DNA of 64,000 bases from Stutzerimonas stutzeri (GTDB lineage Bacteria > Pseudomonadota > Gammaproteobacteria > Pseudomonadales > Pseudomonadaceae), in the NCBI RefSeq assembly GCF_038561965.1, contig NZ_CP139348.1, forward strand, positions 4,588,001 through 4,652,000, in the 5' to 3' direction. Each line of letters begins with the position of its first letter. Position 1 is the first letter of the stretch. Made by a program: the position numbers and the translations under genes. Under the pieces are notes generated by a model. The model did not search any database, was not told the DNA's origin, and saw only the letters and a list, made by a program, of their open reading frames with translations. Shown one piece after another: positions 53,968 through 63,450 of this stretch.

Positions 53968-54066
53968 GTGGGTTTGCACGCCCACCCAGCCAACCGAAGC
54001 GCGGCACCGGCCTTGCCCCCTCCTCTTCATCGGCCGGCTCCTGGGTAGGGTGGGCTTCAGCCCACC
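53968..54066. repeat. GGTGGG palindromes between ppnN and the EamA gene
   Basis: GGTGGGTTTGCACGCCCACC (53968-53987) and GTAGGGTGGGCTTCAGCCCACC (54045-54066) are short inverted repeats between convergent genes. The second has the same GTAGGGTGGG core as the repeats at 3.0 and 11.2 kb. They may act as terminators. Confidence 0.6.
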
Positions 54067-54107
54067 GCGTTGCTCAGGACATACACTGCGCCCGGGGCCA
54101 GGACGGA

Positions 54108-54974
54108 CTATCTGCGCTGCGGCGCCGACCTGAACACCAACGCCAGGCCCAGCAGAATCGCCCCCATGCCCAGCAACCCGAGGCGCGACAGCTGGTTGCC
54201 GAGAAACAGGTAATCCATCCCCACGGTTACCACCGGCACCAGGTAGAACAGGCTGGTGACGTTGACCAGATTGCCGGTCTGGATCATGCGGTACAGCAAC
54301 AGCTGCGCCGCCACCGAAATCACCAAGCCCAGCCAGAGCACCGGAACGATGAAGCCAGTTACGGCTTCAAGCTGAATTGGCTGGAACGGCACGAACGCCA
54401 GGCACAGCAGCAGGCTTACCCCGTACTGGGTCGGCAACACCTCCACCGGACTCTGTCGAATGCGCTGCTGCAGAATCGCCCCGAGCGTCATGCACAGCAG
54501 GGCGCCGAGGGCGAAGAGCATCCCGACGAGAGAGAAACGTGCCAGCACCAGACTCTGGAAAACCACCGCGGCCAACCCGGCCAGCGCCACCAGCAATCCG
54601 AGCAGGCGCAGCGGTGAAAAGCGTCGTTCGAGGAGCAACAGGGTAAGGATCGGCTGCACACCGAGCAGCGTCGCGATCACACCCGGCGTCACGCCATGGG
54701 CCATGGCCTGGAAATAGCAGATCGAATAGCAGCCGATCATCAGCAGCCCTGTGGCCGCAGTCTGCCAAGCAGTGCCCGGCGCCGGCCGCCAGCGCCTACG
54801 GTACAGGCCGATCAGCAGAACCGCGGCCAGCGCCAGAGCAAAGCGCACGATCAGCAGGGCGAACGGGGTGGCGTGGTCCAGCCCCCAGCGGGTGAAGATG
54901 GCCGCACTGCCCCAGAGCAGGACGAAAACGGCCATGACGCCATAGGACGTCCATATGGATTTGTCGAAAGTCAT
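54108..54974 (-). CDS. EamA/DMT family transporter
   Basis: A 288-residue membrane protein with ten helices in two EamA halves, first FVLLWGSAAIFTRWGL and the second from about residue 150 (VGMLFALGALLCMTLGAILQQRIRQ). EamA proteins export amino acids, metabolites or drugs; the substrate is unknown. It is isolated, convergent with ppnN. Confidence 0.8.
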   Translation of the reverse strand: MTFDKSIWTSYGVMAVFVLLWGSAAIFTRWGLDHATPFALLIVRFALALAAVLLIGLYRRRWRPAPGTAWQTAATGLLMIGCYSICYFQAMAHGVTPGVIATLLGVQPILTLLLLERRFSPLRLLGLLVALAGLAAVVFQSLVLARFSLVGMLFALGALLCMTLGAILQQRIRQSPVEVLPTQYGVSLLLCLAFVPFQPIQLEAVTGFIVPVLWLGLVISVAAQLLLYRMIQTGNLVNVTSLFYLVPVVTVGMDYLFLGNQLSRLGLLGMGAILLGLALVFRSAPQRR

Positions 54975-55341
54975 CAGTCATTACCTGTCGAAGCGAAACA
55001 GGCCCCAGCCGAACGTCGAGAACGTGCGCGCGCCGACCCAGTGGGATCGGAAAGCGAAAACTGGAGCTGCGAAGTGTGGGCGGGTCAGCCCAGTGCAACC
55101 GCCTGTGGCGGTGGCGGCGCGATTGCCAGGTCGGCAACGACAGATGGAGGTGGAGCGATTGCGCACAGCCGCGCCGCGCCGAGATCGGCTGGCTTCACGG
55201 AATACGAGCTGTGGGCAATGGAGGACATGGATCAGTGGCCAAACGGTTGTCTTGACGACGAGAGCTGAAAACTAGCAGAGCCAGGCCCGCCGGGTAAAGC
55301 GGGCCTGACGAGCGTCACACGAGGAAATCAGCGCGCGGTGT
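54975..55341. other. intergenic region with a stem-loop after nrdJb
   Basis: No convincing gene; a plus-strand frame at 54955-55275 lacks a good start site and recognisable content. AGGCCCGC (55283-55290) pairs with GCGGGCCT (55299-55306), a probable weak terminator for nrdJb, which ends at 55342 on the minus strand. Confidence 0.5.
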
Positions 55342-56049
55342 TTATCCGCACTTGGAATTGCCGCAGTTCAGACAGGTCGCGCAACCGTCCATTTGCACAA
55401 CCGCCTGGGTGTTGCACTTGTTGCACAGCTGCGCGCCGGCCGGAAAGCCTTCGCCCGGCTCGACCGCCACCGCACCCTGACTGGCCTCGTAGGCCGCGCG
55501 CTTTTCAGCCAGGTACTTGAGCTGGGTTTCGTCCAGCGCATGGCCTTCAAGCATGCCGATGGCGATCAGATGGCGCTCCAGCACCGCGCCGATCTCGGCC
55601 ACGATCGACGGCATGTAGACGCCGCCCTTCTTCAGATAGCCGCCGCGCGGGTCGAACACCGCCTTCAGCTCCTCGACGAGGAACGTGCAGTCGCCACCCT
55701 TGCGGAACACCGCGGACATGATGCGGGTAAGCGCAACGATCCACTGGAAGTGGTCCATGTTCTTCGAATTGATGAAGATCTCGAACGGCCGGCGTTGCTC
55801 ATGCGGGGTGCCGGCGTTGAGCACGATGTCATTCACGGTGACGTACAGCGCGTGCTCGAACAGCGGCGACTTGATCTTGTAGGTCATACCGATCAGGGTT
55901 TCCGGACGTTGCAAACTCTCGTCCATTTCGACCACGTTGATGGCCTTGCTCGTCTTGCTCTCGGTGCTGGCCGCAGCCGCCGCGGGGCGCTCGAGGGCCT
56001 CGTCGACGACCTTGAAGCCCTTGATGCGCTGGGTGATCTTTACGGTCAT
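55342..56049 (-). CDS. nrdJb: class II ribonucleotide reductase small/C-terminal subunit NrdJb
   Basis: A 235-residue protein carrying the C-terminal part of the split adenosylcobalamin-dependent ribonucleotide reductase. A TSCPD-like domain (ALYVTVNDIVLN; NSKNMDHFQWIVALTRIMSAVFRKGGDCTFLVEELKAVFDP) is followed by a cysteine-rich zinc ribbon: CNKCNTQ and CATCLNCGNSKCG. AGGAGA lies eight bases before the ATG. It is 60 bases downstream of nrdJa, as in P. aeruginosa. Confidence 0.93.
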   Translation of the reverse strand: MTVKITQRIKGFKVVDEALERPAAAAASTESKTSKAINVVEMDESLQRPETLIGMTYKIKSPLFEHALYVTVNDIVLNAGTPHEQRRPFEIFINSKNMDHFQWIVALTRIMSAVFRKGGDCTFLVEELKAVFDPRGGYLKKGGVYMPSIVAEIGAVLERHLIAIGMLEGHALDETQLKYLAEKRAAYEASQGAVAVEPGEGFPAGAQLCNKCNTQAVVQMDGCATCLNCGNSKCG

Positions 56050-56108
56050 GGTGCAATCTCTCCTGCCGGGTGCGTCCGCAACCCGGCGTGCAATCGGTAG
56101 CAGGCGGT

Positions 56109-58256
56109 TCAGTACTTGCCGTAATAGCCTTCTTTCAGGGCGTCGAACAGGTTGGCGGCGGTATTCACCTCGCCGTCGTACTCGACTTCCTGGTTGCCCT
56201 TGAGCTCGACCACGCTGCCGTCCTCAAGGGTGAAGCGGTACAGCGTCTTCTCCAGATCGGATTCCTTGACCAGTACGCCCTGGAACGCCGCCGGATTGAA
56301 GCGGAAGGTGGTGCAGCCCTTGAGCCCCTGCCGCCAGGCGTAGCGATAGATGTCCTTGAACGCCTCGAACGGATAATCGGTGGGCACGTTGGCAGTCTTG
56401 GAGATCGACGAGTCGACCCAGCGCTGCGCGGCAGCCTGGATATCCACATGTTGCGTTGGGCTGACGTCATCGGCGGTGATGAAATAGCCCGGCAGCTTCT
56501 CGCCCGCTTCCTCGGAGCCCGGCTTTGCGCGCTCGTTGATCAGCGTGCGATAGGCCAGCAGCTCGTAGCTGAACACCTCGATCTTTTCCTTGGCCTTGCG
56601 GCCGGGACGGATCAGGTTGCGCGAGTAGTGGTGGGCGAAGCTCGGTTCGATGCCATTGGAAGCGTTGTTGGCCAGGCTCAGGCTGATGGTCCCGGTGGGC
56701 GCAATGGAGCTGTGGTGGGTGAAGCGCGCGCCCTGCTCGGCCAGTGCCTCGATCAGCTCGGGCGCGTACTCGGCGATCTTCTGCATGTAGCGCGAGTACT
56801 TGGCATGCAGCACGCGGCCGGCGATCTGATCGCCGACCTTGTAGCCATCCTTGACCATCTCCGGACGCTTGCGCAGCATCTCGGCAGTGACCTCGAACGT
56901 TTGGCTCAGCAGCGGGGCCGGGCCCTTCTCCTTGGACAGCTCCAGCGCCTGCTCCCAACCGACCAGCGCCATTTCTCGAGCGACTTCTTCGGTGAACACG
57001 CAGGCTTCCGGGCTTCCGTAGCGCAGCTTGAGCAGCGTCAGCGTCGAGCCGAGGCCAAGGAAACCCATGCCGTGGCGACGCTTGCTTTCGATCTCGTGGC
57101 GCTGCTGCTCCAGCGGCAGGCCGTTGATCTCCACCACGTTGTCGAGCATGCGGGTGAATACGCGCACCACTTCGCGGTACTTGTCCCAATCGAAGCGTGC
57201 ATCGGCACCAAACGGGTCGATGACGAAGTGGGTCAGGTTGATCGAACCCAACAGGCACGATCCGTACGGCGGCAGCGGCTGCTCACCGCACGGGTTGGTG
57301 GCACGGATCGCTTCGCACCACCAGTTGTTGTTCAGCTGGTTGACGCGGTCGATGAGGATGAAGCCCGGCTCGGCGTAGTCATAGGTGGAGACCATGATCA
57401 TGTCCCACAGATGCCGAGCCTTGACCCGCCCGTAGATCTTGCAGGCCACCAGGCCATCGTCGCGCACGATGTAGCCGTCATGCACCGGCCACTCGCGCCA
57501 GAGCACATGCTCGGCATCCGCCAGGTCGAGCTCGCCGGCTTCCTTGGCATGCACCGGGAAGATCAGCGGCCACTCGCCGTCAGCCTCGACCGCCTGCATG
57601 AACTCGTCAGTGATCAGCAGGCTCAGGTTGAACTGGCGCAGCCGGCCATCCTCGCGCTTGGCGCGGATGAACTCGCGCACGTCCGGATGACCGACGTCAA
57701 AGGTGCCCATCTGTGCGCCGCGACGGCCGCCGGCGGAGCTCACGGTGAAGCACATCTTGTCGAAGATATCCATGAACGACAGCGGCCCGCTGGTGTGCGC
57801 GCCGGCCCCGGAGACAAAGGAGCCACGCGGGCGCAGGGTGCTGAACTCGTAGCCGATGCCGCAGCCGGCCTTGAGCGTCAGGCCCGCCTCGTGGACCTTG
57901 CCGAGAATGTCGTCCATCGAGTCGGTGATCGAACCCGAGACAGTGCAGTTGATGGTCGAGGTCGCCGGCTTGTAATCCTGCGCGCCGGCGTTGGAGATGA
58001 TCCGCCCGGCCGGGATGGCGCCATTACGCAGCGCCCAGAGGAAGCGCTCGTGCCAGTGCTCGCGCTGCTTCGCTGGCTCGACGTCGGCCAGGGCGCGCGC
58101 GACGCGCTGCCAGGTGTCGTCGACACTCTTATCGATCGGCGTGCCGTCCTTGCTGGTCAGGCGATATTTCTGCGCCCAGATATCCTCGGACGCCGCCTGC
58201 AGGGCGATGGAAGTGCTCTTGCTGTCTGCCGCGATGGGCCCGTCCGTCTTCGCCAT
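56109..58256 (-). CDS. nrdJa: adenosylcobalamin-dependent ribonucleotide reductase NrdJa
   Basis: NrdJa (715 residues) is the catalytic subunit of class II ribonucleotide reductase, making deoxyribonucleotides with vitamin B12 and no oxygen. Motifs: INCTVSGSI and NPCGEQPLPPYGSCLLGS (active-site cysteines), FLGLGSTLTLL, and SIAPTGTISLSLANNASNGIEP. The gene is split from nrdJb. No cobalamin riboswitch was seen before the start. Confidence 0.95.
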   Translation of the reverse strand: MAKTDGPIAADSKSTSIALQAASEDIWAQKYRLTSKDGTPIDKSVDDTWQRVARALADVEPAKQREHWHERFLWALRNGAIPAGRIISNAGAQDYKPATSTINCTVSGSITDSMDDILGKVHEAGLTLKAGCGIGYEFSTLRPRGSFVSGAGAHTSGPLSFMDIFDKMCFTVSSAGGRRGAQMGTFDVGHPDVREFIRAKREDGRLRQFNLSLLITDEFMQAVEADGEWPLIFPVHAKEAGELDLADAEHVLWREWPVHDGYIVRDDGLVACKIYGRVKARHLWDMIMVSTYDYAEPGFILIDRVNQLNNNWWCEAIRATNPCGEQPLPPYGSCLLGSINLTHFVIDPFGADARFDWDKYREVVRVFTRMLDNVVEINGLPLEQQRHEIESKRRHGMGFLGLGSTLTLLKLRYGSPEACVFTEEVAREMALVGWEQALELSKEKGPAPLLSQTFEVTAEMLRKRPEMVKDGYKVGDQIAGRVLHAKYSRYMQKIAEYAPELIEALAEQGARFTHHSSIAPTGTISLSLANNASNGIEPSFAHHYSRNLIRPGRKAKEKIEVFSYELLAYRTLINERAKPGSEEAGEKLPGYFITADDVSPTQHVDIQAAAQRWVDSSISKTANVPTDYPFEAFKDIYRYAWRQGLKGCTTFRFNPAAFQGVLVKESDLEKTLYRFTLEDGSVVELKGNQEVEYDGEVNTAANLFDALKEGYYGKY

Positions 58257-58412
58257 GCGCTGCGCATCCTCGTGCCGAAAGTGGGAAAAAGAGAGCTAGC
58301 ACGATAGGCGAATTCGACAGGCGCCGTACATGATGCACGTCAAACTAGGCGGAGCGAACGACGACTGGCCTACGAACAAGTTGTAGCCAATATCGTTGGC
58401 CAGAAACGAAAA

Positions 58413-58432
58413 AACCCGCCGAGAGGCGGGTT
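58413..58432 (-). terminator. rho-independent terminator after rpmG
   Basis: On the minus strand AACCCGCC and GGCGGGTT (58432-58413) form an eight-base stem with a TCTC loop, followed by a run of T. It lies about 20 bases after the rpmG stop. Confidence 0.9.
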
Positions 58433-58453
58433 CTTTCTTCAAGGGCCGATCAA

Positions 58454-58609
58454 TTACTTGATCTTGGCTTCCTTGTACATCACGTGCTTGCGTACGACCG
58501 GATCGAATTTCTTGATTTCGATCTTGTCGGGGGTGGTGCGCTTGTTCTTGTCGGTGGTGTAGAAATGGCCGGTACCGGCGCTGGACACCAAACGGATCAG
58601 GTCACGCAT
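58454..58609 (-). CDS. rpmG: ribosomal protein L33
   Basis: A 51-residue protein reading [20 protein letters not shown], then [19 protein letters not shown] and the Lys-rich end MYKEAKIK. This is L33 of the large subunit, in the cysteine-free form. GGAGAG lies ahead of the ATG at 58609. It follows rpmB by 11 bases and ends at a strong terminator. Confidence 0.97.
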   Translation of the reverse strand: MRDLIRLVSSAGTGHFYTTDKNKRTTPDKIEIKKFDPVVRKHVMYKEAKIK

Positions 58610-58620
58610 GATTGCTCTCC

Positions 58621-58857
58621 TTAAACCTTTTCGCCGCGGGCGCGCAGCTCGGACAGAACGACGTCAATACCACGCTTGTCGATGATGCGCATGCCTTTGG
58701 CACTCAGACGCAGACGGACGAAGCGGTTCTCCGACTCGACCCAGAAGCGGTGATGCTGCAGGTTCGGCAGGAAACGACGACGGGTTTTGTTGTTTGCGTG
58801 GGAAACGTTGTTCCCGGTTACCGGACCCTTACCGGTAACTTGACAGACTCTCGACAT
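58621..58857 (-). CDS. rpmB: ribosomal protein L28
   Basis: L28 (78 residues) of the large ribosomal subunit: [38 protein letters not shown] and the C-terminal [17 protein letters not shown]. It heads the rpmB-rpmG operon; its promoter lies in the 296 bases before it. Confidence 0.97.
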   Translation of the reverse strand: MSRVCQVTGKGPVTGNNVSHANNKTRRRFLPNLQHHRFWVESENRFVRLRLSAKGMRIIDKRGIDVVLSELRARGEKV

Positions 58858-59153
58858 GCCTCAGCCCTCTAAAACCACATGCCCAACCCGGCATGGGTTG
58901 GCCGCTTGAATTCACTTGTCAGTTTGGCGCTCAGCGCCACGTTTCATGGGGGTCTTACCGGCCACGTTGCGAACGAAGATACCGGGCCCCTAGAAAAGAG
59001 CGCTGCTTTATATCAGAAAGCCCCCAGAGCAACAAGCGCGGAATCATTTTTCCGCCCGACTGCCGTGGGCCTGCGCCGCCTCGTCCTATGCAATTGGCGG
59101 GTTGCGGCCCGGCAGATCCGCCCGTCGCTTCGCCCACTATATATAGGTAGCGA

Positions 59154-60779
59154 TCAGGTGGCAGCCGCACGCGCTTCGTCACGCAGCTGCCGACGCAGCA
59201 ACTTGCCCACCGCGGTCTTGGGCAATTCATCGCGTATCTCGAGAAGGCTCGGCATTTTGTAGCCGGTGAGGTACTGGCGGCAATGCTCGAGCAATGCCTG
59301 GTCGTCGACCGCATCGTCCTTGAGGCTGACGAAGACCTTCACCGCCTCGCCCTTGCGCGCATCCGGCACGCCCACCGCCACGCATTCACGCACGGATGGG
59401 TGCTGCATCAGCACATCCTCGATTTCGTTGGGAAATACATTGAAGCCGGAGACCAGGATCATGTCTTTCTTGCGGTCGACGATCTTCACAAAGCCCTCGG
59501 CATCCAGCAAGGCGATGTCGCCGGTCTTCAGCCAGCCATCTGCAGTGAGCACCTTGGCCGTCTCGTCCGGCCGCTGCCAGTAGCCCTGCATCACCTGCGG
59601 GCCACGCAGCCACAACTCGCCGGGTGTTTCCGGCGCCACGTCGTTGCCCTCGTCGTCCACGGTGCGCAGTTCCGTCTCGATCAGCGCCTGGCCGATGTAG
59701 CCTTCGCGGTAAGGGCTCAGCTGGGTGCCGGTCGCCACCACCGGCGAGGCCTCGGTCAGGCCGAAACCTTCGCGAATCGGCGCCCCCGTCAGCGCTCGCC
59801 AGCGACGGCCGACTTCACTGTTCAACGGTGCGCCGCCGGAGGTCGCCCATTTCAGGTGGGAGAAATCGATGCTGCGAAATTCGGGATGATTCATCAGCCC
59901 GACGAACAGCGTGTTGATGCCGCTGAGCAGGCTGAAGGGATAGCGCCGCATGGCGCCGATGGTCTCGTCCAGATTGCGCCCGTCGCGGATGAATACGGTA
60001 TGCAGTCCCATGCCCACCGAGCTCAGACAGTTCGTGGCGAAGGCCATGATGTGATACAGCGGCAACGGCGCGATGCGCACGTCCTTCTCCGGCTCCAGCA
60101 GGCCCGGCTGGTCGAACAGCTCGATGGTCTGCAGTACGTTGGCCAGCAGATTACGATGCGTGAGCATCGCGCCCTTGGATACGCCGGTCGTGCCGCCGGT
60201 GTACTGCAGCAGCGCCAGCCGGTCGAGGCCTGCCTCGCCTTCCAGTGTGGGACTTTGTTCACCCATGCGCAGGGCCTGCATAAAGCGCTGCGTTCCCGCC
60301 TCGCTGCTTTCGTGAATCGGCCGCTGCAGATCGTCGACGCTGGTCAGGATGATCTGCCGCAGCGCGGTGTCCGCCTGGACCGCACGGACCTGTGGCAACA
60401 GCCGGTCGAGCACAAGGATCGCCTTGGCACCGGAATCGCGGAACTGATGGCTGGCTTCCGCTGCGGTGTACTGTGGGTTGGTATTGACGATCACCAGCCC
60501 GGCCTTGAGTGCGCCAAAGACGGCGATGGGATACTGCAACGAATTGGGCAGCTGCAGCGCCAGCCGGTCACCCGGTTGCAGACCCGCGTGATGCCGCAGG
60601 TAGCGGGCGAAGGCGTCGGCACGACTGCCCAGCTCGGCGTACGTGAGGTGGTCGTCGCCACAGGAAAATGCCGTGCGCCGCGGATGCTTCACACAGGCCT
60701 GGGCAAGCAGGTCATGGACGTTCTGGTAGCCGCCACGGGCGAGTTCGGCAGCCACGTAGCCTTGCGCGGAAGCGGACAT
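59154..60779 (-). CDS. long-chain acyl-CoA ligase (FadD-like)
   Basis: A 541-residue AMP-forming ligase. Motifs: YTGGTTGVSKGAMLTHRN (P-loop), GFGLTEASPV, GWLKTGDIALLD and VDRKKDMILVSGFNVFPNEIE, ending with the catalytic Lys region PKTAVGKLLRR. It fits fatty acyl-CoA synthetases. The second ATG (60779) is preferred because GGAGA is six bases before it but directly abuts the first ATG. It is divergent from the IclR regulator, which may control it. Confidence 0.87.
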   Translation of the reverse strand: MSASAQGYVAAELARGGYQNVHDLLAQACVKHPRRTAFSCGDDHLTYAELGSRADAFARYLRHHAGLQPGDRLALQLPNSLQYPIAVFGALKAGLVIVNTNPQYTAAEASHQFRDSGAKAILVLDRLLPQVRAVQADTALRQIILTSVDDLQRPIHESSEAGTQRFMQALRMGEQSPTLEGEAGLDRLALLQYTGGTTGVSKGAMLTHRNLLANVLQTIELFDQPGLLEPEKDVRIAPLPLYHIMAFATNCLSSVGMGLHTVFIRDGRNLDETIGAMRRYPFSLLSGINTLFVGLMNHPEFRSIDFSHLKWATSGGAPLNSEVGRRWRALTGAPIREGFGLTEASPVVATGTQLSPYREGYIGQALIETELRTVDDEGNDVAPETPGELWLRGPQVMQGYWQRPDETAKVLTADGWLKTGDIALLDAEGFVKIVDRKKDMILVSGFNVFPNEIEDVLMQHPSVRECVAVGVPDARKGEAVKVFVSLKDDAVDDQALLEHCRQYLTGYKMPSLLEIRDELPKTAVGKLLRRQLRDEARAAAT

Positions 60780-60948
60780 CGACATTCTCCAAAATGAATT
60801 ATTGTTTTACTGTGCGAAACTGGATGTCGAATCCGATACTAGACCATCAATTTTTGCGTAGCAATGATCGCCATTGGCCGCACAGCCCGACGCCGGGCGA
60901 TCTGCTATCGTTCGCCACCGCTGCCCACTAGCCAGAAAGACAGAGACC

Positions 60949-61734
60949 ATGAGCGACGACATCGAAGACACCGGCACACCCAAGGATCGCAAGTTCGTCG
61001 GGGCGCTGGCCCGCGGGCTGGACGTGCTGCGTGCCTTCACCCACGGCTCGGTGGTGATGGGCAACCAGGACATCGCACGCATCACCGGGCTGCCCAAGCC
61101 CACGGTGTCGCGCATGACCTACACCCTGACCAAGCTTGGCTACCTCAGCTATTCGCAGCAGCTGGAGAAGTATCAACTCGACTCCGGCGTGCTGGCGCTC
61201 GGCTACGCCTACGTCTCGAACCTGCGCGTTCGCCAGCTGGCCAAGCCGTACATGGATGAATTCGCCCGCCGCACCAATACCACCGTGGGGCTGACCTGCC
61301 GTGACCGGCTGTCGATGATCTACGTGGAAAACTGCCGCCCGGCCGAGGTCACTACGCTGCGCATGGACGCTGGTGTGCGCCTGCCGCTGGCGACGACAGC
61401 CGCCGGCCGCGCCTTTCTCGCCGCCACGCCGGAGAAGGAGCGCGAACACCTGATGGCGGCGCTGGCCAGCAAGTATGGCGATGGCTGGGCGGCGATCGAG
61501 GCTTCGCTGCACGGATCGTTCGAGGAGTTCGTGCAGCAAGGCTTCTGCCTGTCGCTTGGCGATTGGGACCGTAATGTGATGGCCGCTGGCGTGCCGCTGC
61601 ACCTGGCCGACGGCAGCATCATGGCGCTGACCTGCGGTGCGCCGTCGTTCCAGCTCAGCGAGGACACCCTAAGGAATTCGCTGGCCCATCAGCTGGAAAT
61701 GCTCGCCCGCGATATCGAAAGCCTCGGCGTCTGA
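60949..61734 (+). CDS. IclR-family regulator
   Basis: A 261-residue IclR-type regulator with an N-terminal winged helix (GLDVLRAFTHGSVVMGNQDIARITGLPKPTVSRMTYTLTKLGYL) and a ligand domain (TVGLTCRDRLSMIYVENCR; LPLATTAAGRAFLAA). It is divergent from the acyl-CoA ligase gene and convergent with the TetR gene three bases downstream. Substrate class suggests control of fatty or aromatic acid use, by inference. Confidence 0.88.
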   Translation: MSDDIEDTGTPKDRKFVGALARGLDVLRAFTHGSVVMGNQDIARITGLPKPTVSRMTYTLTKLGYLSYSQQLEKYQLDSGVLALGYAYVSNLRVRQLAKPYMDEFARRTNTTVGLTCRDRLSMIYVENCRPAEVTTLRMDAGVRLPLATTAAGRAFLAATPEKEREHLMAALASKYGDGWAAIEASLHGSFEEFVQQGFCLSLGDWDRNVMAAGVPLHLADGSIMALTCGAPSFQLSEDTLRNSLAHQLEMLARDIESLGV

Positions 61735-61737
61735 TCC

Positions 61738-62316
61738 TCAGGCCCTGACGCTGGCCCAGGCGATGTCCGCGAGCAACTCGCGGCATTCGGCCAGCGCGGT
61801 GCGTGAACGTCCCGCCAGCCAGTTGCGCGCCATGTCGTGGCAGGGCCCGATCACCACAGCGAGAAAGCAATCCCCGGGCATGCGCCGGAAGGCCCCGCTC
61901 TCACGATGACGCCGCAGAATCGCCCCGACCCGCTCGCCGTGGGTGCGATTGACCTCGCGCAGCTGTTCGCCCATCTCCCCGGCCTCGACCCGCCCGCGGT
62001 TGTGCAGAACGAAGCGCGCCCAATCGGGGTTCGCCACCACCCAGTCGATATAGCTGGTGACAAACAGCCGGACGCAGGCTTCCGCATCCAGCGTCTCGAT
62101 CAGCCCGGCCTCCAGCAGCGCGGCGTACTCGCCGATGCCTTCCAGATACAGCGCGGCGATGATCCGCTCACGATTACCAAAGTGGTGATAGAGGCTGCCG
62201 ATGCTGGCGCCGGAGCGATCACGAATCATCTCGATGGTGGTCGCCTCCACGCCGAACTCGGTGAAGCAACCAAGTGCGGCCTGAAGGATTTCCTGCTTAC
62301 GGCTACTACGGGCCAT
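61738..62316 (-). CDS. TetR-family regulator
   Basis: A 192-residue regulator with an N-terminal TetR helix-turn-helix (ILQAALGCFTEFGVEATTIEMIRDRSGASIGSLYHHFGNRE) and a helical ligand domain. A palindrome at 62334-62350 lies just upstream of its start, in the gap shared with the divergent hydrolase gene, so it probably represses both itself and the hydrolase. Confidence 0.88.
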   Translation of the reverse strand: MARSSRKQEILQAALGCFTEFGVEATTIEMIRDRSGASIGSLYHHFGNRERIIAALYLEGIGEYAALLEAGLIETLDAEACVRLFVTSYIDWVVANPDWARFVLHNRGRVEAGEMGEQLREVNRTHGERVGAILRRHRESGAFRRMPGDCFLAVVIGPCHDMARNWLAGRSRTALAECRELLADIAWASVRA

Positions 62317-62333
62317 CCGGCCTCCAGTCTGAA

Positions 62334-62350
62334 CTAGAATATTTTTCTAG
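62334..62350. promoter_or_regulatory. palindromic operator between TetR gene and hydrolase gene
   Basis: CTAGAA-TATTT-TTCTAG is a perfect six-base inverted repeat, 18 bases from the TetR start. A further TTCTA lies at 62358-62362. The AT content is high relative to the surrounding DNA. Its position fits autoregulation by the TetR protein. Confidence 0.55.
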
Positions 62351-62416
62351 AATAATCTTCTACCCTTCGTATACTGCACCGATCGCAGCAATCGCAGAAG
62401 CGCGGAGAACAACAAG

Positions 62417-63301
62417 ATGGCGACGATACAGGTTGAAGAACGCTCCATCGACAACGGCAACGGCCATGCCTTGTCCAGCTACTGGTATCAGCCGAGCAGC
62501 GCGCCATGCGGCGTGGTGCTGATCGCGCCGGCGATGGGCGTGCCGCAGCGCTTCTACACCGACTTCGCCAACTGGCTCGCCGAGCGCGGCTACCAAGTGG
62601 CGACCTTCGATTACCTGGGCATGGGCCGTTCGCGCCAGGTGCCCCTTCGACAGTTGAACGTCGACATCCTCGATTGGGCACGCCATGACTGTAGCGCGGT
62701 GCTTGCCGCAGCTGCCGAGGCGGCCGGTGAACAGCCGCTGTACTGGATCGGCCACAGCGTTGGCGCGCAGATTCTGCCGCTGGTCAAAGGCCATGAGCGC
62801 CTGACCCGCATCGTCACCATCGCCGCCGGCAGCGGCTACTGGCGCGAGAACAGCCCGCAGATCCGCAACAAGGCCTGGCTGCTCTGGCATGGCCTGGCGC
62901 CAGTGCTGACCGCGGTGGCCGGCTACTTCCCGGGCGGTCGTATCGGGGCGGTCGGCGACCTGCCCGCCGGGGTGATTCGCCAGTGGCGGCGCTGGTGCCT
63001 GCATCCGGACTATCTGGTCGGTGTCGAAGGCGAGCCCATGCGTCAGGCCTTCGCGGCGGTACGCACTCCGCTGACCTCGCTGTCCTTCAGCGACGACGAA
63101 ATGATGTCAGCGCGCAACACCGAATCCCTGCATGGCTTCTACAGCTCGGCACCGAAAACCATGCAGCGCATCGCGCCCGCGGAAATCGGCGCCACGCGGA
63201 TCGGCCACTTCGGCTTCTTCCGTCGCAGTTTCGCCGACAACCTCTGGACGCCACATCTGTTGCCAGAGCTGATGCCAAGCCAACAACGCACAGTGGCGTA
63301 G
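62417..63301 (+). CDS. alpha/beta hydrolase
   Basis: A 294-residue alpha/beta hydrolase with nucleophile elbow GHSVGAQ (Ser114) and the early GVVLIAPAMGVPQRFYTDFANWLAERGYQVATFDYLGMGRS strand-loop. A lid-like middle region follows. No signal peptide. Linked to a divergent TetR gene, so it is probably inducible; the substrate is unknown. Confidence 0.82.
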   Translation: MATIQVEERSIDNGNGHALSSYWYQPSSAPCGVVLIAPAMGVPQRFYTDFANWLAERGYQVATFDYLGMGRSRQVPLRQLNVDILDWARHDCSAVLAAAAEAAGEQPLYWIGHSVGAQILPLVKGHERLTRIVTIAAGSGYWRENSPQIRNKAWLLWHGLAPVLTAVAGYFPGGRIGAVGDLPAGVIRQWRRWCLHPDYLVGVEGEPMRQAFAAVRTPLTSLSFSDDEMMSARNTESLHGFYSSAPKTMQRIAPAEIGATRIGHFGFFRRSFADNLWTPHLLPELMPSQQRTVA

Positions 63302-63450
63302 GGCCTCAGAAGGCAAGCAGTTTCGCAGAGCGGAACACTGCTAGCATATTTCGAAACATATGCAGGGGTTATTCACCTTGCCGGATGGCTGTTCTCCGAC
63401 AAAAGTGAGGATGGGCTGGTTACAGCCCTCCTCGCCAATGGAGCCTTGCC

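Noticed and set aside
54955..55275. 106-codon plus-strand frame before nrdJb
   Set aside because: No ribosome site or family features, and overlaps the EamA gene start.
58257..58412. Possible cobalamin riboswitch before nrdJa
   Set aside because: The region has no B12-box-like GCCACTG and too little space for the conserved fold; only the rpmG terminator is evident.
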